From assembly GCA_024704765.1 (NCBI GenBank), contig JAKMXF010000222.1:186001-250000 (forward strand): 64,000 nt of DNA, in the 5' to 3' direction. The position numbers were made by a program, and so were the translations under genes. The stretch is from Oopsacas minuta (taxonomy: Eukaryota > Porifera > Hexactinellida > Lyssacinosida > Leucopsacidae). This document shows, piece by piece, positions 30,269-40,700 of this stretch. Each line of letters begins with the position of its first letter. Position 1 is the first letter of the stretch. A model generated the notes under the pieces. The model did no database searches and was not told where the DNA came from. It worked only from the letters and a program-made list of their open reading frames with translations.

Positions 30269-31540
30269 ATGTCAGATAATATTTCTATTCATATAGGGCA
30301 AGCTGGATGCAATATAGGAAACACTCTATGGGAATTGTATTGTATGGAAAATGGTTTAGGAAGAGATGGTAATCTGGTTGATGCAAATTCAGACCATTTT
30401 TATCACGATACAACGTTCTTTACACAAAATTCAAAGAAACATTATACTCCTAGATCAATATTTGTTGACTTTGACAGCGTAAATATTGATGCAATCAAAA
30501 CGTGTTATCCAAAACTGTACAATCCTGATAGTCTAATATCTAAGCAAAATGGACTCAATACATTCGCTACGGGATATCACACAGAAGGTAAATTGATTCT
30601 AGAAAGTGTAATGGAGGAAATACGTAGAATTTGTGAAGTAACTGATAGAAGTAAAATATTCTGGATATTTCATTCTCTAAGTGGTGGTACAGGTTCTGGA
30701 TTAGGGAGTTTAATATTAGATGAAATTAACTGTGAATATAAAGGGATTAAATTCCAAGTTGCGACACTCCCTGATACAGATAAATTATCAAGTTTAGAAT
30801 GCTACAACTCAACTCTCTCATTCAGTTCGTGTATTGAATTAGCAGATATGAGTTTATTCTTCTCGAATAGAAAAATAGCACAAATTCTACAACAAGATTA
30901 CCATACAGTTCCCTTAACAAATACAAACAGACATATTTGCATAGCTCTATCCTCTCTAACTTCAAGTTGTAGACAATCTTTTGGTAAAGATATTAGCGAT
31001 CAAATTGACATCAAGGTTTACCCCAGAATGCATTACCCATTAATTTCATACTACCCAACTTCAAAAATACACCAGATATACAAGGAAAGTCCCACTGTAA
31101 AAGATTTGACTATTCGTTGTTTTGATAGTAGAAATGTTGTGCTAGAGGCCGACCCTTCATTTGGCTTATATATCAATGTAAATCTGTTTTATAGAGGTGA
31201 TGTACAACCACGTCACGTCATTGAATCGTTTGTACATTTAGGAGATAATGTTGAGTTGTTATATTGGACGCCAGCTGGGCTTAAGATATCCTATTCAGAT
31301 CACTCGCGGTTTATTTCACCTGAGAGAGATTTGCTACGTGTTAATCGTTCTGTATGTATGGTGTCACAAAACACAATATTTAAAGAGTATCTCAAAGGAT
31401 TGTCAGATAAATTCAGTGCTACTTTTCGCAAGAAGGAATTCCTAGATTTGTACATAAAGAATGGAGTTGAGGAATTAGAATTTCAGAATTCAAAAGAGAA
31501 TATTGACTCTCTGATACAGGAATATGAAGAGTTAATTTAA
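30269..31540 (+). CDS. Highly divergent alpha-tubulin-like protein
   Basis: The protein has 423 residues from one exon. Tubulin hallmarks are present: IGQAGCNIGN at the N terminus, the phosphate-binding loop SGGTGSGLGS near residue 142, VYPRMHYPL, FYRGDVQPR and WTPAGLK, in the same order as alpha-tubulin. Several usual alpha features are altered. The K40 loop is rewritten. The segment with the alpha-specific catalytic Glu254 is shortened and reads DISD where alpha-tubulin reads DLTE. The tail ends EYEELI and lacks the long Glu-rich, Tyr-ended tail. It is closer to alpha than to beta, gamma, delta or epsilon by the C-terminal domain. It is probably a specialised axonemal or germline isotype; the function is inferred only. 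Confidence 0.82.
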   Translation: MSDNISIHIGQAGCNIGNTLWELYCMENGLGRDGNLVDANSDHFYHDTTFFTQNSKKHYTPRSIFVDFDSVNIDAIKTCYPKLYNPDSLISKQNGLNTFATGYHTEGKLILESVMEEIRRICEVTDRSKIFWIFHSLSGGTGSGLGSLILDEINCEYKGIKFQVATLPDTDKLSSLECYNSTLSFSSCIELADMSLFFSNRKIAQILQQDYHTVPLTNTNRHICIALSSLTSSCRQSFGKDISDQIDIKVYPRMHYPLISYYPTSKIHQIYKESPTVKDLTIRCFDSRNVVLEADPSFGLYINVNLFYRGDVQPRHVIESFVHLGDNVELLYWTPAGLKISYSDHSRFISPERDLLRVNRSVCMVSQNTIFKEYLKGLSDKFSATFRKKEFLDLYIKNGVEELEFQNSKENIDSLIQEYEELI

Positions 31541-31696
31541 TGATTATTATTTGTATATTTCACACTGTTTCCAGTCCCAATATATCCGTCTGGATTGTAA
31601 CAAAACTATATACCAAAATGTAAAATAATTCCAACTACCAATCTAACTACAACAATCTAATATAACCATAATATCTCTAATCCCAAGATACATACA

Positions 31697-32971
31697 CTAT
31701 GCATAGTAGACAAGATTTGTTTTTTTCTTAGCCTGTACCTCCAAAATCCCTTCCATATAGTCTTCATGTGTTAAGTCAACAGCTCCACGTCTGAGAGCAA
31801 TCATACCAGCTTCAACACATACTGCTTTACACTGTGCACCGTTAAAATCGTCAGTACATCTGGCTAACTCTTCGAAATTAACGTTTTCATGCAGATTCAT
31901 TTTACGTGAATGTATTTGCATTATACGCGCTCGACCCTCTTCATTCGGCATTGGGAATTCTATTTTACGGTCTAAGCGTCCAGATCTTAGCAGGGCTGGG
32001 TCTAGGATATCAACTCTGTTGGTAGCAGCTATAACCTTTATACGATCATCTGAAGAGAAGCCATCTAATTGGTTTAATAGCTCCAACATTGTACGCTGTA
32101 CTTCTCTATCTCCTTCTTTCTCACTTGCAAACCGTTTGCTACCAACAGCATCTAACTCGTCAATGAATATAATCGCTGGTACTTTTTCTTTTGCGAGAGC
32201 AAACGCGTCTCTTACCAACTTCGCACCGTCTCCAATAAACATCTGCACTAACTGCGGACCTGCTAATTTCAAGAAAGCGGAATTAGTTTGAGCAGCACAA
32301 GCTCTGGCTAGTAGAGTTTTCCCAGTGCCAGGAGCTCCGTAGAGAAGCACACCTTTCGGTGGCTGAATACCGATATTATCGAATTTATCCTTATGAGTCA
32401 TCGGTAATACAATAGCTTCAATCAATTCTTTTATCTGTTTATCTAATCCTCCTATATCGTTATATCTCTCTGTGGGTTTTTCGTCTACTTCCATTGCTTT
32501 CACTCTTGAGTCGTATTCAGCTGGCAAGGTGTCTAGGATAAGGTATGAGTCTTTATTGACTCCCACGAGATCCCCTGGGTGTAGTTTTTCAGGGTCAACA
32601 AGACCAATAACAGGTAGGAAGTACGTCTGTCGGGTTGATGTTTTTATGACAGCGCATTTTCCTTTTCGCTGTGCATCTAGATCAATGTTTCCCCCTTCTT
32701 CTTCTTCGTCTTGTGGGTCCATATCAAGAATTTCAACGACAGTCGACACCAAGTAAGGCAACACTTTGAAAACTTTTATTTTCTCAGCGTTTTCCTTGAT
32801 TTTCTCATTCATTTGCGTCATTTCTGATGTTGCTGTCCTTATTTCAGATCGCATTATTCCAATCTCAGTGTTCAGTAGTCTAATTCTATGCTGGAGATCT
32901 TCAGTAGACATCCGTAATATGTCTTCATCTATCTCTGTGTCTTGGATAAGCTCGTCTTCAAGATTTGTCAT
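31697..32971 (-). CDS. PSMC3: 26S proteasome regulatory ATPase Rpt5 (PSMC3)
   Basis: One of the six AAA ATPases of the 19S regulatory particle that unfold ubiquitinated substrates. The protein has 424 residues from one exon, the normal length. In order: an N-terminal coiled coil, the OB domain with the [24 protein letters not shown] block, Walker A in [13 protein letters not shown] near residue 211, Walker [10 protein letters not shown], the second region of homology ending AATNR, and Arg fingers in [13 protein letters not shown]. The C terminus is Tyr-Tyr-Ala, the HbYX motif of Rpt5 that docks into the 20S alpha ring. An acceptor-like CGACAG lies 11 bases before the ATG on the minus strand. 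It is convergent with the tubulin-like gene. Confidence 0.97.
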   Translation of the reverse strand: MTNLEDELIQDTEIDEDILRMSTEDLQHRIRLLNTEIGIMRSEIRTATSEMTQMNEKIKENAEKIKVFKVLPYLVSTVVEILDMDPQDEEEEGGNIDLDAQRKGKCAVIKTSTRQTYFLPVIGLVDPEKLHPGDLVGVNKDSYLILDTLPAEYDSRVKAMEVDEKPTERYNDIGGLDKQIKELIEAIVLPMTHKDKFDNIGIQPPKGVLLYGAPGTGKTLLARACAAQTNSAFLKLAGPQLVQMFIGDGAKLVRDAFALAKEKVPAIIFIDELDAVGSKRFASEKEGDREVQRTMLELLNQLDGFSSDDRIKVIAATNRVDILDPALLRSGRLDRKIEFPMPNEEGRARIMQIHSRKMNLHENVNFEELARCTDDFNGAQCKAVCVEAGMIALRRGAVDLTHEDYMEGILEVQAKKKTNLVYYA

Positions 32972-33488
32972 ATTTTTGACACCTGTCGATATAACTGTAA
33001 TTCAAAATAATTTGATATTTCAACCAAAAAAGATCAAAATATGTAAATGTTCTATATATTCTCATAAATCAAGCTAACAAAAGCTATTATTAAATTTCGA
33101 TCCATGGACCAGTTTGTGGTCCACAGACGACTGTAGGCGATCTATAGGATCTCAAAATTTGTTAAAATTGGAATTGGATCTCAATACCACCAATACATGC
33201 TGTGTAAAAAGAATAAAGTGCCGTACTTCGCGGTTCGAAAAAGTTTGTGAAAATAAACCGTAAGAATCCCATAATTATATACGGCATACAAATACGAGTA
33301 AAATGAATTAATCAGGAATACCTCATACACATAAGGTTCTATAAATACGCATGACGTTATCACGAGGAATTTGCAGAGATATTCGCATTATATTTATAAC
33401 TTCTAGACTATCTCTCGCTACTCACCATGGATGTGAATCGACTACTTAGCTAGCTAGCACTAAATTGGTTGTTAATCACAGGTGGTTG
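32972..33488. other. Intergenic spacer between PSMC3 and ubinuclein
   Basis: It holds the 5' flank of PSMC3 and the 3' flank of the ubinuclein gene (both minus). A short interrupted palindrome TGGACCAG...GTGGTCCA occurs near 33105-33122. The string TTGGAATTGGATCTC near 33168-33182 is also found at 36566-36580 beside hairpin RNA copy 2. No gene is seen. Confidence 0.4.
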
Positions 33489-35921
33489 TTATTGACTGGA
33501 AGATTTCGCGTTTTTAGGTGAAGATTCCTTCGATCCTGGTTTAAGGTGAATTATCGTTTCCGGGTAGGTTTGAAGGTATGTGTAATTTTGACCGAAATTC
33601 TGTGGATTTATAAGATTAAACGATGGCATTTGTTCATTTGTCTGCGAAATAGTGCTTGTGTAATTATTCGCAAAAATCGCATTGCCAGGAGTTAATAGCA
33701 TGCTCTGATTAGGGAGAATACAAGTAGGCATCATATCAATTTTGCTGTGTGGTGTTAGAGTATATGAATTTGTTAGCGGAGTATTTTGTATTATTGGTTT
33801 AATATCTAATTCAGTTGAATAGGAAGATTGCGTATTGGGTGAATTCCTAACAGCCAACTCAGGTTTTGGAATGCTCTGTTTCGGAGATCTTTCGCTAAGT
33901 TTCAGCAAATCTTGTTTCAAATACGGTGATTTCTTGGATAAAGATGAAATAGACATTTGAGAAGCGACTGGGATTAGCTCTGGGTTTAGGAGGCTAGGAT
34001 GTGCAGACAATTGTTTAGGGGAATTAATTTTAAAAGTAGGGCTAAGTGATTTAGCGATTGGAATTGGTGTATGTTTTTTCGCATGTTGATCATTAGGTAT
34101 ATCGTGTGTTACAGCTTGTGTCGCGGCATTAGTTACATTAGAATTAGTTTCCTGACTTCCAATACTCATATGCATTTTCCAATTTCCAATTTTTGTGCTT
34201 GTTGTTTTTTGTATAGGAGGTATTGTTGTGCAAATTGTTGTTGTTGATAAAGGAAGTGTCTTGTTTTCTTGTACAAGTTCAGGTTGTGTAAAGTGCTCAT
34301 GGAAAGGCAAAGTAACTTTATACAACTTACTAGTTTTCATTCTTCCCTTAGGCCAAAAGGGTAGAACATAAATATTAAAAAACTGTAAGATAATCTGTTC
34401 ATTTGTGAAATTTTCCTGACACACACCAAATCCATTTTTCTCCAACTCAATCTGAGCTGTAATTGCACTACCGAGTAATTGTTTCAAACCAAAACTCCAC
34501 TTAAACCGTTTCTTGCAAGCATTTTGTTTATCGTCTTGGCTGTCAGTGAAATTCTCATTGATTCTGTCTATATAAGGTTGTATATTTGTCATCAGTGATT
34601 GAAGTGGGGCGCATAGATACGCGTTCTGAATAATCTGCAATATGGTATCAAGGATAAGGTGAAAGGAATGCAGTTTATTCACAAAAAAGTGTTCTAAATA
34701 GTTTTGAATTGCAAGTGTTAGAGCTTGATCTTGTTTACGTTTCAGACAAGCATATATTTTCCCGAGAATCAAACAACGTTGAAATTGACTTTCCTGTGTA
34801 TTCCAGCTAACAGGATTATTCAGTTTAACTTGAATATGACTGAAGAATAGCTGTAGAATTGTGGTTAAGGATTCTGGGATTTGACTGGCGAATTTGTGAA
34901 TGTCATTTTTCTCGTAGAAAGCTGGGGTGAAGCAGTCTTGTGTTAACTCCATTTGAACAAGAAGGCTGGCTTCTGAGAACTTTGTGAGTAAGATGGTATT
35001 CATGTCGATTTGAGAGATTGGGGAAATTTTGAATTGTTTACCAACTTTATCGCCAAATTTTGGCGAAATTTGAGGTGATTTAGAAATGGGTTGAGATGAT
35101 GATTGTGGTTGTAACGTCTTTTTGGATCCTATTGGTGGAATTTCTTTCGGCAAACGTTCAATTTGGCTTGAATTTGAAGGTAAACTTCCGATTTGTATGG
35201 AATTTGACGGCAGCTGTTTTTCAATCGGTCTAGGTAGTGGAGGAATTTGGCTGTATGCTTGAGGTTCAGTTTTGGTATCTTCTGAATACCCTTTTGATGA
35301 TTTGGATCGTTTGAGTACCATTTTTGGATTGAATTTTGTAGAGTCCTTGCGTTTTTTATTCGATTTCCTAGGTGGAGTAATCAGATATCCATCGTGCTCA
35401 ATAATGCAATTTGGTCGTGTTAAATTTTCAGAAGATCCAAGTTGATCATCAGCTGATTTTGACTGTTTACTTTTCACTTTTGGAGAAGGAGGACTCAACA
35501 TTGAATTTTCTTCCGAAGATTCATGCGGTAAATCAGAGTAAGTAACTTTCCCAAAATTGACATAGAAAGTTCCATGTTCTAATTTTGTTTCAAAAGGTGC
35601 TAAATCCTCATGAGCTTCTGAATCATCCACAAATGAATCATCAGTATCATAGCCTTGTGCTACTTCATGGAAATCCTGTTCTCGTATACCTTTATAAGTC
35701 TTACGTGATTGTAATAAGTTCATATGACGTGATATATCAACTTTCCCTTCCGTTTCAGTGGTAGGAAGAGGTTTAGGAGAACCATTTATATTTTCATTGT
35801 TTGTAGGAGTTTTAGCTAATTCTTTGACAATTTTCGCGAAATTTACTCTTGGAAAACCTTCACTGGTCATATGGTCCTTCAAGTCTACTGAAATGTCAAT
35901 AGTTCTATCCAAATCACTCAT
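33489..35921 (-). CDS. UBN1: Ubinuclein (HIRA-complex subunit)
   Basis: Ubinuclein/Hpc2 binds HIRA and histone H3.3-H4 and serves replication-independent nucleosome assembly. The protein has 810 residues from one exon. Residues about 89-124 form the Hpc2-related (HRD) domain: GYDTDDSFVDDSEA, then LAPFETKLEHGTFYVNFG. Residues about 335-530 are the helical ubinuclein middle domain, ending with the LPFWPKGRMK block. The rest is disordered, rich in Ser, Pro, Gln and Lys, with basic clusters. One family member is present here, so UBN1 versus UBN2 cannot be decided. The vertebrate proteins are longer. An acceptor-like GGTATTAG lies 11 bases before the ATG on the minus strand. Confidence 0.85.
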   Translation of the reverse strand: MSDLDRTIDISVDLKDHMTSEGFPRVNFAKIVKELAKTPTNNENINGSPKPLPTTETEGKVDISRHMNLLQSRKTYKGIREQDFHEVAQGYDTDDSFVDDSEAHEDLAPFETKLEHGTFYVNFGKVTYSDLPHESSEENSMLSPPSPKVKSKQSKSADDQLGSSENLTRPNCIIEHDGYLITPPRKSNKKRKDSTKFNPKMVLKRSKSSKGYSEDTKTEPQAYSQIPPLPRPIEKQLPSNSIQIGSLPSNSSQIERLPKEIPPIGSKKTLQPQSSSQPISKSPQISPKFGDKVGKQFKISPISQIDMNTILLTKFSEASLLVQMELTQDCFTPAFYEKNDIHKFASQIPESLTTILQLFFSHIQVKLNNPVSWNTQESQFQRCLILGKIYACLKRKQDQALTLAIQNYLEHFFVNKLHSFHLILDTILQIIQNAYLCAPLQSLMTNIQPYIDRINENFTDSQDDKQNACKKRFKWSFGLKQLLGSAITAQIELEKNGFGVCQENFTNEQIILQFFNIYVLPFWPKGRMKTSKLYKVTLPFHEHFTQPELVQENKTLPLSTTTICTTIPPIQKTTSTKIGNWKMHMSIGSQETNSNVTNAATQAVTHDIPNDQHAKKHTPIPIAKSLSPTFKINSPKQLSAHPSLLNPELIPVASQMSISSLSKKSPYLKQDLLKLSERSPKQSIPKPELAVRNSPNTQSSYSTELDIKPIIQNTPLTNSYTLTPHSKIDMMPTCILPNQSMLLTPGNAIFANNYTSTISQTNEQMPSFNLINPQNFGQNYTYLQTYPETIIHLKPGSKESSPKNAKSSSQ

Positions 35922-36429
35922 CGTAATTACACTAATACCATAAATACAAATATTTTCAATTGAAATAATAAACGTATAGCTGTGCGTGATGTCATGGACA
36001 TGTAATATATGTAAAGCTCGATATTAGAACAGGCGCGGCAGGTCCGGCAAGCGCCGTACCTCAATATCCGCTCAAGCTGGCAAATTTCCTGTTTTTGAAT
36101 TACTTTTAGTACTAGTGAATTAATTAAATAGAGCAGTTGGGTATTATAACACTATTTACGTGTATAAACCAATTCCCCGCGACACTTAAGAGTACGTATA
36201 GAGATTTGCGTATTCGTAAGGCAATAAAGCAGTAATGTAAAATGTGTTCATATTGATCGTATTTAATTGGTACGTATTACGCTCGAACTGGGCATTTTCG
36301 GGTAAAAAGTGGAAAGTTGGAAAGTTAAAATTATACAGCCATAACTCCTTATACAAACTCAGTAGAACAGAATCAATGAATGCAAATTAGACAATTCCTT
36401 GTTACTCAATTTCGCCAATAATGTGTGAG
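35922..36429. other. Intergenic spacer upstream of ubinuclein
   Basis: It holds the ubinuclein 5' flank. A small GC-rich island (about 36030-36065, with GGCGCGGCAGG and CGGCAAGCGCCG) stands out in AT-rich DNA and may be a promoter element. I see no repeat or reading frame worth calling. Confidence 0.35.
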
Positions 36430-36557
36430 AAAAAGGAGGATTGCGTCTATCGCAAGAGGAGTTGCTTACCTGGGGATCGAACCCAGATTCTCACATGTGA
36501 AAGGTGTGCGTTATAACCATTAAACTAATAAGCGAAGTAGCGATAGACAATGCCTCC
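36430..36557 (-). ncRNA. Pol III-like hairpin RNA with an embedded tRNA-like domain, copy 2
   Basis: Minus strand, with the same plan as 2705-2834. The CCTCC/GGAGG clamp (36553-36557 with 36435-36439) is followed by a 4/5-nt internal loop and a perfect 9-bp helix (36540-36548 with 36445-36453). The joining segment TACTTC (36539-36534) is identical to copy 1, and AACTCCTCTT on the other side differs little. The tRNA-like fold at 36463-36533 is Glu-like. The terminator T5 is at 36434-36430. A TATA box lies 25 bp upstream. Against copy 1 the 9-bp helix reads GCGATAGAC instead of GTGATATAT, and its partner strand has changed at all three sites, so the pairing is kept. Confidence 0.72.
36463..36533 (-). 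tRNA. tRNA-Glu(TTC)-like domain inside the hairpin RNA, copy 2
   Basis: Minus strand. The anticodon loop CTTTCAC (TTC anticodon, T33 present) matches eukaryotic tRNA-Glu. The T arm CTGGG-TTCGATC-CCCAG is perfect. The D arm GTTTAATGGTTATAAC is A-box-like. Oddities: if T8-A9-G10 are placed normally, the acceptor stem GCTTAT/GTAAGC has only 6 pairs, one fewer than standard. The anticodon stem CACAC/ATGTG has a C-A mismatch at the loop-closing pair. It may be a degenerate tRNA or a tRNA-like module of another RNA. Confidence 0.55.
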
Positions 36558-36581
36558 TAAAAATATTGGAATTGGATCTCC

Positions 36582-36590
36582 TTATATATA
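36582..36590 (-). promoter_or_regulatory. TATA box of hairpin RNA copy 2
   Basis: The minus strand reads TATATATAAG across this site, 25 bp before the inferred start at 36557. Position and orientation match the TATA box of copy 1. Confidence 0.5.
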
Positions 36591-37746
36591 GCAATGGTTC
36601 ACTTTTATTTCTCTTTTGGTTGGATAATAAAACTCAAAGATAGTTGTATCCGGAGCTCATGTTACAGTGGGCACTACGGGGCGCTGATTCTAAATATGTA
36701 CTTAAGACACGTATACCCCCGAACGATATATCTGGTATATGTCATAATACGTAGACTTGAACTTATAGAAAAGTTCAAGCCTAAGTGTGTTATTATTTGT
36801 ATATGTAGTAATGAAAAAGCAAATTTATTTTCTGTGTGCTGCCTGATTGCAACAATGCAATGATTAGGAATTATGAGGTCAAGTCTATAGCTCTATACTG
36901 AGAATAGCAATTTTTGTATAAACTATAAAAAGCTTGGAAAATGAGGCTCTATATTTTACGGAACGACGGAAAGCACAACTTTCGCCTAGGCAGCATTACT
37001 TTTCAAACGAATTATTAGCTAAAATATTACAATAACAGGGCTCTCAACCTGAAAACTTTCGATATTCTGATATTCGTGAATATTCTTTGTTGTTCACCTC
37101 ATTTATCTACATAAAATATTTTGCGCTTTCGAGCTTTCAAGGGCGAATTATAAAATATTGGGATTGATGGCACGATTTTTATCGAATTAATTGACAATCA
37201 AGCGTTACTTGCTGTAATTATGTATTTTACTATATGATTAGAAGTGAGGGTGGAAATCTGCCTTGGATTATTGTCTAACTTGGTCGGCTTGATGCCGCAA
37301 TTCAGAGACCCCTTGTTCAAATGGAAGTTTGACCAATTTGCTCTATTTAACCCCTACTCAAACGCTGCGTGTGTGCTCAGCAATTTTACATTCCTCGCAT
37401 AGGTATGCTCACTTAACCCAATGAGCAGCCGTACTCTCTTCATTCTGCATTCGCACTCGACTTTTCAATACAGAATTATCCATTATAATATGTAATATTG
37501 GTGTTCAAGGAGCAGCCCTTCTTGAATGTTAGCACTTTCATGTGAAGAGTACCAGAAACTAAGCAAATTTTGGTGGCACACAAATGTACGGCGGCACACC
37601 GGTTGATGACATCGCATTATCATGTATGACTATTTCATATACACATAGTTTTCAAAATATTCGGCAAAAATTGAGACATGTTTCTGCTAAACTGTATAAT
37701 TACTAAATATATTATGAGTATTTAGATTTACTTCAAGACGAGAAAG
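36591..37746. other. Long intergenic region upstream of MON2
   Basis: About 1.15 kb with no convincing gene. One frame (36594-36863) stays open for 89 codons, but its composition is random and it begins at the TATA box of the hairpin RNA. The segment 37250-37620 is less AT-rich and has several short direct repeats of GGCACAC (37571-37605). I recognise no element. Confidence 0.4.
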
Positions 37747-40700
37747 ATGGCTCAAAATCAAGCCTTACAAAACTCCGTCAAAGTTGGAGTAAATCCGAAA
37801 GAATTTATTGAATCTCTCCAACAAGATTTGAGAAATCTGAGCGTAGAAGCTAAAAAGAAATACCCAAACCTACGCGAACCATTAGAACGGGGTATAATGC
37901 AGTTACATGAGATATCAATACCTACCGAATCATTTGATGCTCTCAAAGATCATGTAGCCGAAATTGTCATTGCATCGATTATGGGTATATTTGATACAAA
38001 GGTCACTCGTTTGGTTTATCTAGGTCTCCAGTGTATTCAGAGGTTACTCACTGCCAATTCGGTCAATAAACAATCTCTCCAGCGTTTGACAGCTCTTCTG
38101 GCAGAACTAGCTATAACTGGACCGGAAGAAGTCAAAGTTATACAAACTCTACTCCAAATGGTTTCCACAGATTTGCGGTCAATACAAGGTTCGCTCCTTT
38201 CCAAATCACTACGTATAACAATCCTACTTCTTTCCAACAAGGATCCTATAGTATCGAACACAGCATCAACTGCTCTACGGCAAATCGTATTGACTGTATT
38301 TGAATGGGCTTCTACGGAGGATATGAAGGATATTTCACCCAAGGTAAGTTCTGATATCAAACCACGTACTACACCAACTCCTGGTATAAATGTGCTACCA
38401 CAGTTAACTCCACACGCACAAGACGCTCACTCCCTGTTCAGGGATTTATGTCAACTTACTTCAGGTGACCCTCCATTCTGGTTAGACCGTGATTTGAGTT
38501 TGAATAAAGAATTAGGACTAGAATTGATAGAAAGTGTTCTGCTTAGTCATAAGAGCCTATTCTTTCTGCATTCCGAGTTTAGCTGGTTGCTAACAGAGTG
38601 TGCATCTCCATTATTAATAAAATTATTCTCTCTAGTCGTAACTACACCCAAAATACAATCTTCTGGGTTATTAGCAATGACGTCAGTACTTCAGTCTGGA
38701 ACTGGACACGACATGAAAGCACTCAGTTTCTCCATTTACGTTCGGTTATTCCGCCTACTCCATATTCTAGTGAATACGTATCATCCTCTGCTGATGATGG
38801 AATGTGAAATTTTCTTTTCACTATTACAAAGGTTTATCGAGCAAAATTCACAATTATGGCAGACATCACTAGCATTGGAAGTAGTGAGAAGGTTTTGTAT
38901 TAAATCGGAATTGTTAGTTGCCTTGTGTAAGTATTACGATATGCAGCCGAAAAGCGCACAGGTTTTCGGCAACTTAATCGCCAGCATGTCACACTCTTTT
39001 GAGACAATGGTTCGGGAAGTTGTACAACAAGGAGGTAGTGGTCAGTTAGAATCTATAGGACAGATCAATAAGATTCCCTTACTTGGTTCAAATAAACAAT
39101 CACTACTGGAAATGATGGATAAACCAGATCCACCACATTTAAGTGAATCATATGGTTGTGCTGTTTGCTTGTCAGCGTTTGACCAGCTGATACGTAGCTT
39201 CGGGGGTTTATACGGTGAGGAATTAAACGCGAAAAAATCCGCGAATAGCTTAGAATCTCACGAGCATGTTACAAATAACGAACACACTAGAAAAGACGCG
39301 AATATAATCTCAGTGCTTACAGCAATGATAACTGCTACTTGGTTTCCAATACTGAACTCATTTAACTTAGTTATAGATCAGTTTATCGAAGAAGGCACTA
39401 TTGAATCTGTTCTTCAGTGTAAACAAACGTTTATATACCTAACAGCTTCATTACCGTTAGAAAAACCAAGGAATTATTTCGTGTTGTCTCACTGTAACTG
39501 GTCTCTACCACCTGGAGTACCTAAACTACCTTTAACAACCGAAATTACGAACTTAGCGACAAAACTGCGCGAATTCAGACATAACACAGATGAGAACCTA
39601 TTTATACCCCAGGTATCTGCCCAAAGGAAGCATTTACAGTGTCTACGTAGTCTCTTAACGTTAGCACATGTCCATGGTTCTGTATTGGGATTAGCATGGT
39701 ATCCAATTCTGTGTACCCTACAGGAAGTTTATTATTATTATAATTTAGAAGCTTACGCCTCAGCATTTTCTAGAAAAGAGCAATTACAACCTCAGATTGT
39801 ACCGCACTTCACTACTACAACTTTACGGGAGGATTTTATAGTACTACAACAGTTGATGTTGAAATTGTTTGACAGTTCGCAGTTCTTGAATGATCAAGCT
39901 TTGACCTGTTTACTTCAAGCCTTGTGTAGATTATGCACTGAATCCTTGGTCCATATCCATGTAATACCAAGCAGTCAGAATGAAAACCCGCGTTTGTTTT
40001 GTATAACCAAAATACAACAGGTCTGTTCTGCGAATTTATTCCGCTCGAATTTATTTTGGGAGAATTTAAGCGGGCATCTTCTGACAGCTTGTCAATCACC
40101 TAACCAGCTGATAGCCTCAGCAGCTGGTGAATCATTCATCGAATTAATCAGAAACGCTATAGAATTCAGTCACCATCCTGCTTTAGACGAACAAAAAGAA
40201 CTACAACGAACATTCATGCAATCATTTCTAGAACTATCCCTGGTCCAAAATGACAGACATTTCAGTCTACAGTTATCATCACTGAACGTAATCCTACAGC
40301 AGAGCATAACATACGTGAATTTCTCATGGGATATAATACTATCTATTTTAACCTATGCTGCTAGCACGAGCTCGACTGCAATTGTTAAATTAGGTTACCG
40401 TAACTTGCAGTATATTATAGCGGATTGTTTACCAGTTATTACGGTGGAATATCATACAGTAGTGATACTAACTACTGCTATGTATGGACGGCAAGAAGTA
40501 GAGATAAACACTTCATTCTCAGCTGTTGGTCAGCTGTGGAATCTTGCTGACTACTTCTTTCAGGATTGGAAACGTATACAAAGCGCGGATCATACAAATT
40601 CTTTTGAAAAAAATGCGTTTCTTAATAACTCCACCGACACGATATCAACCCCTATAATGAGATTCCTACAGAACAATAAACTTGTACAAATAGGCACAAA

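Noticed and set aside
36594..36863. 89-codon frame after hairpin RNA copy 2
   Set aside because: Random-looking residues in AT-rich spacer, starting at the TATA box of the RNA gene.
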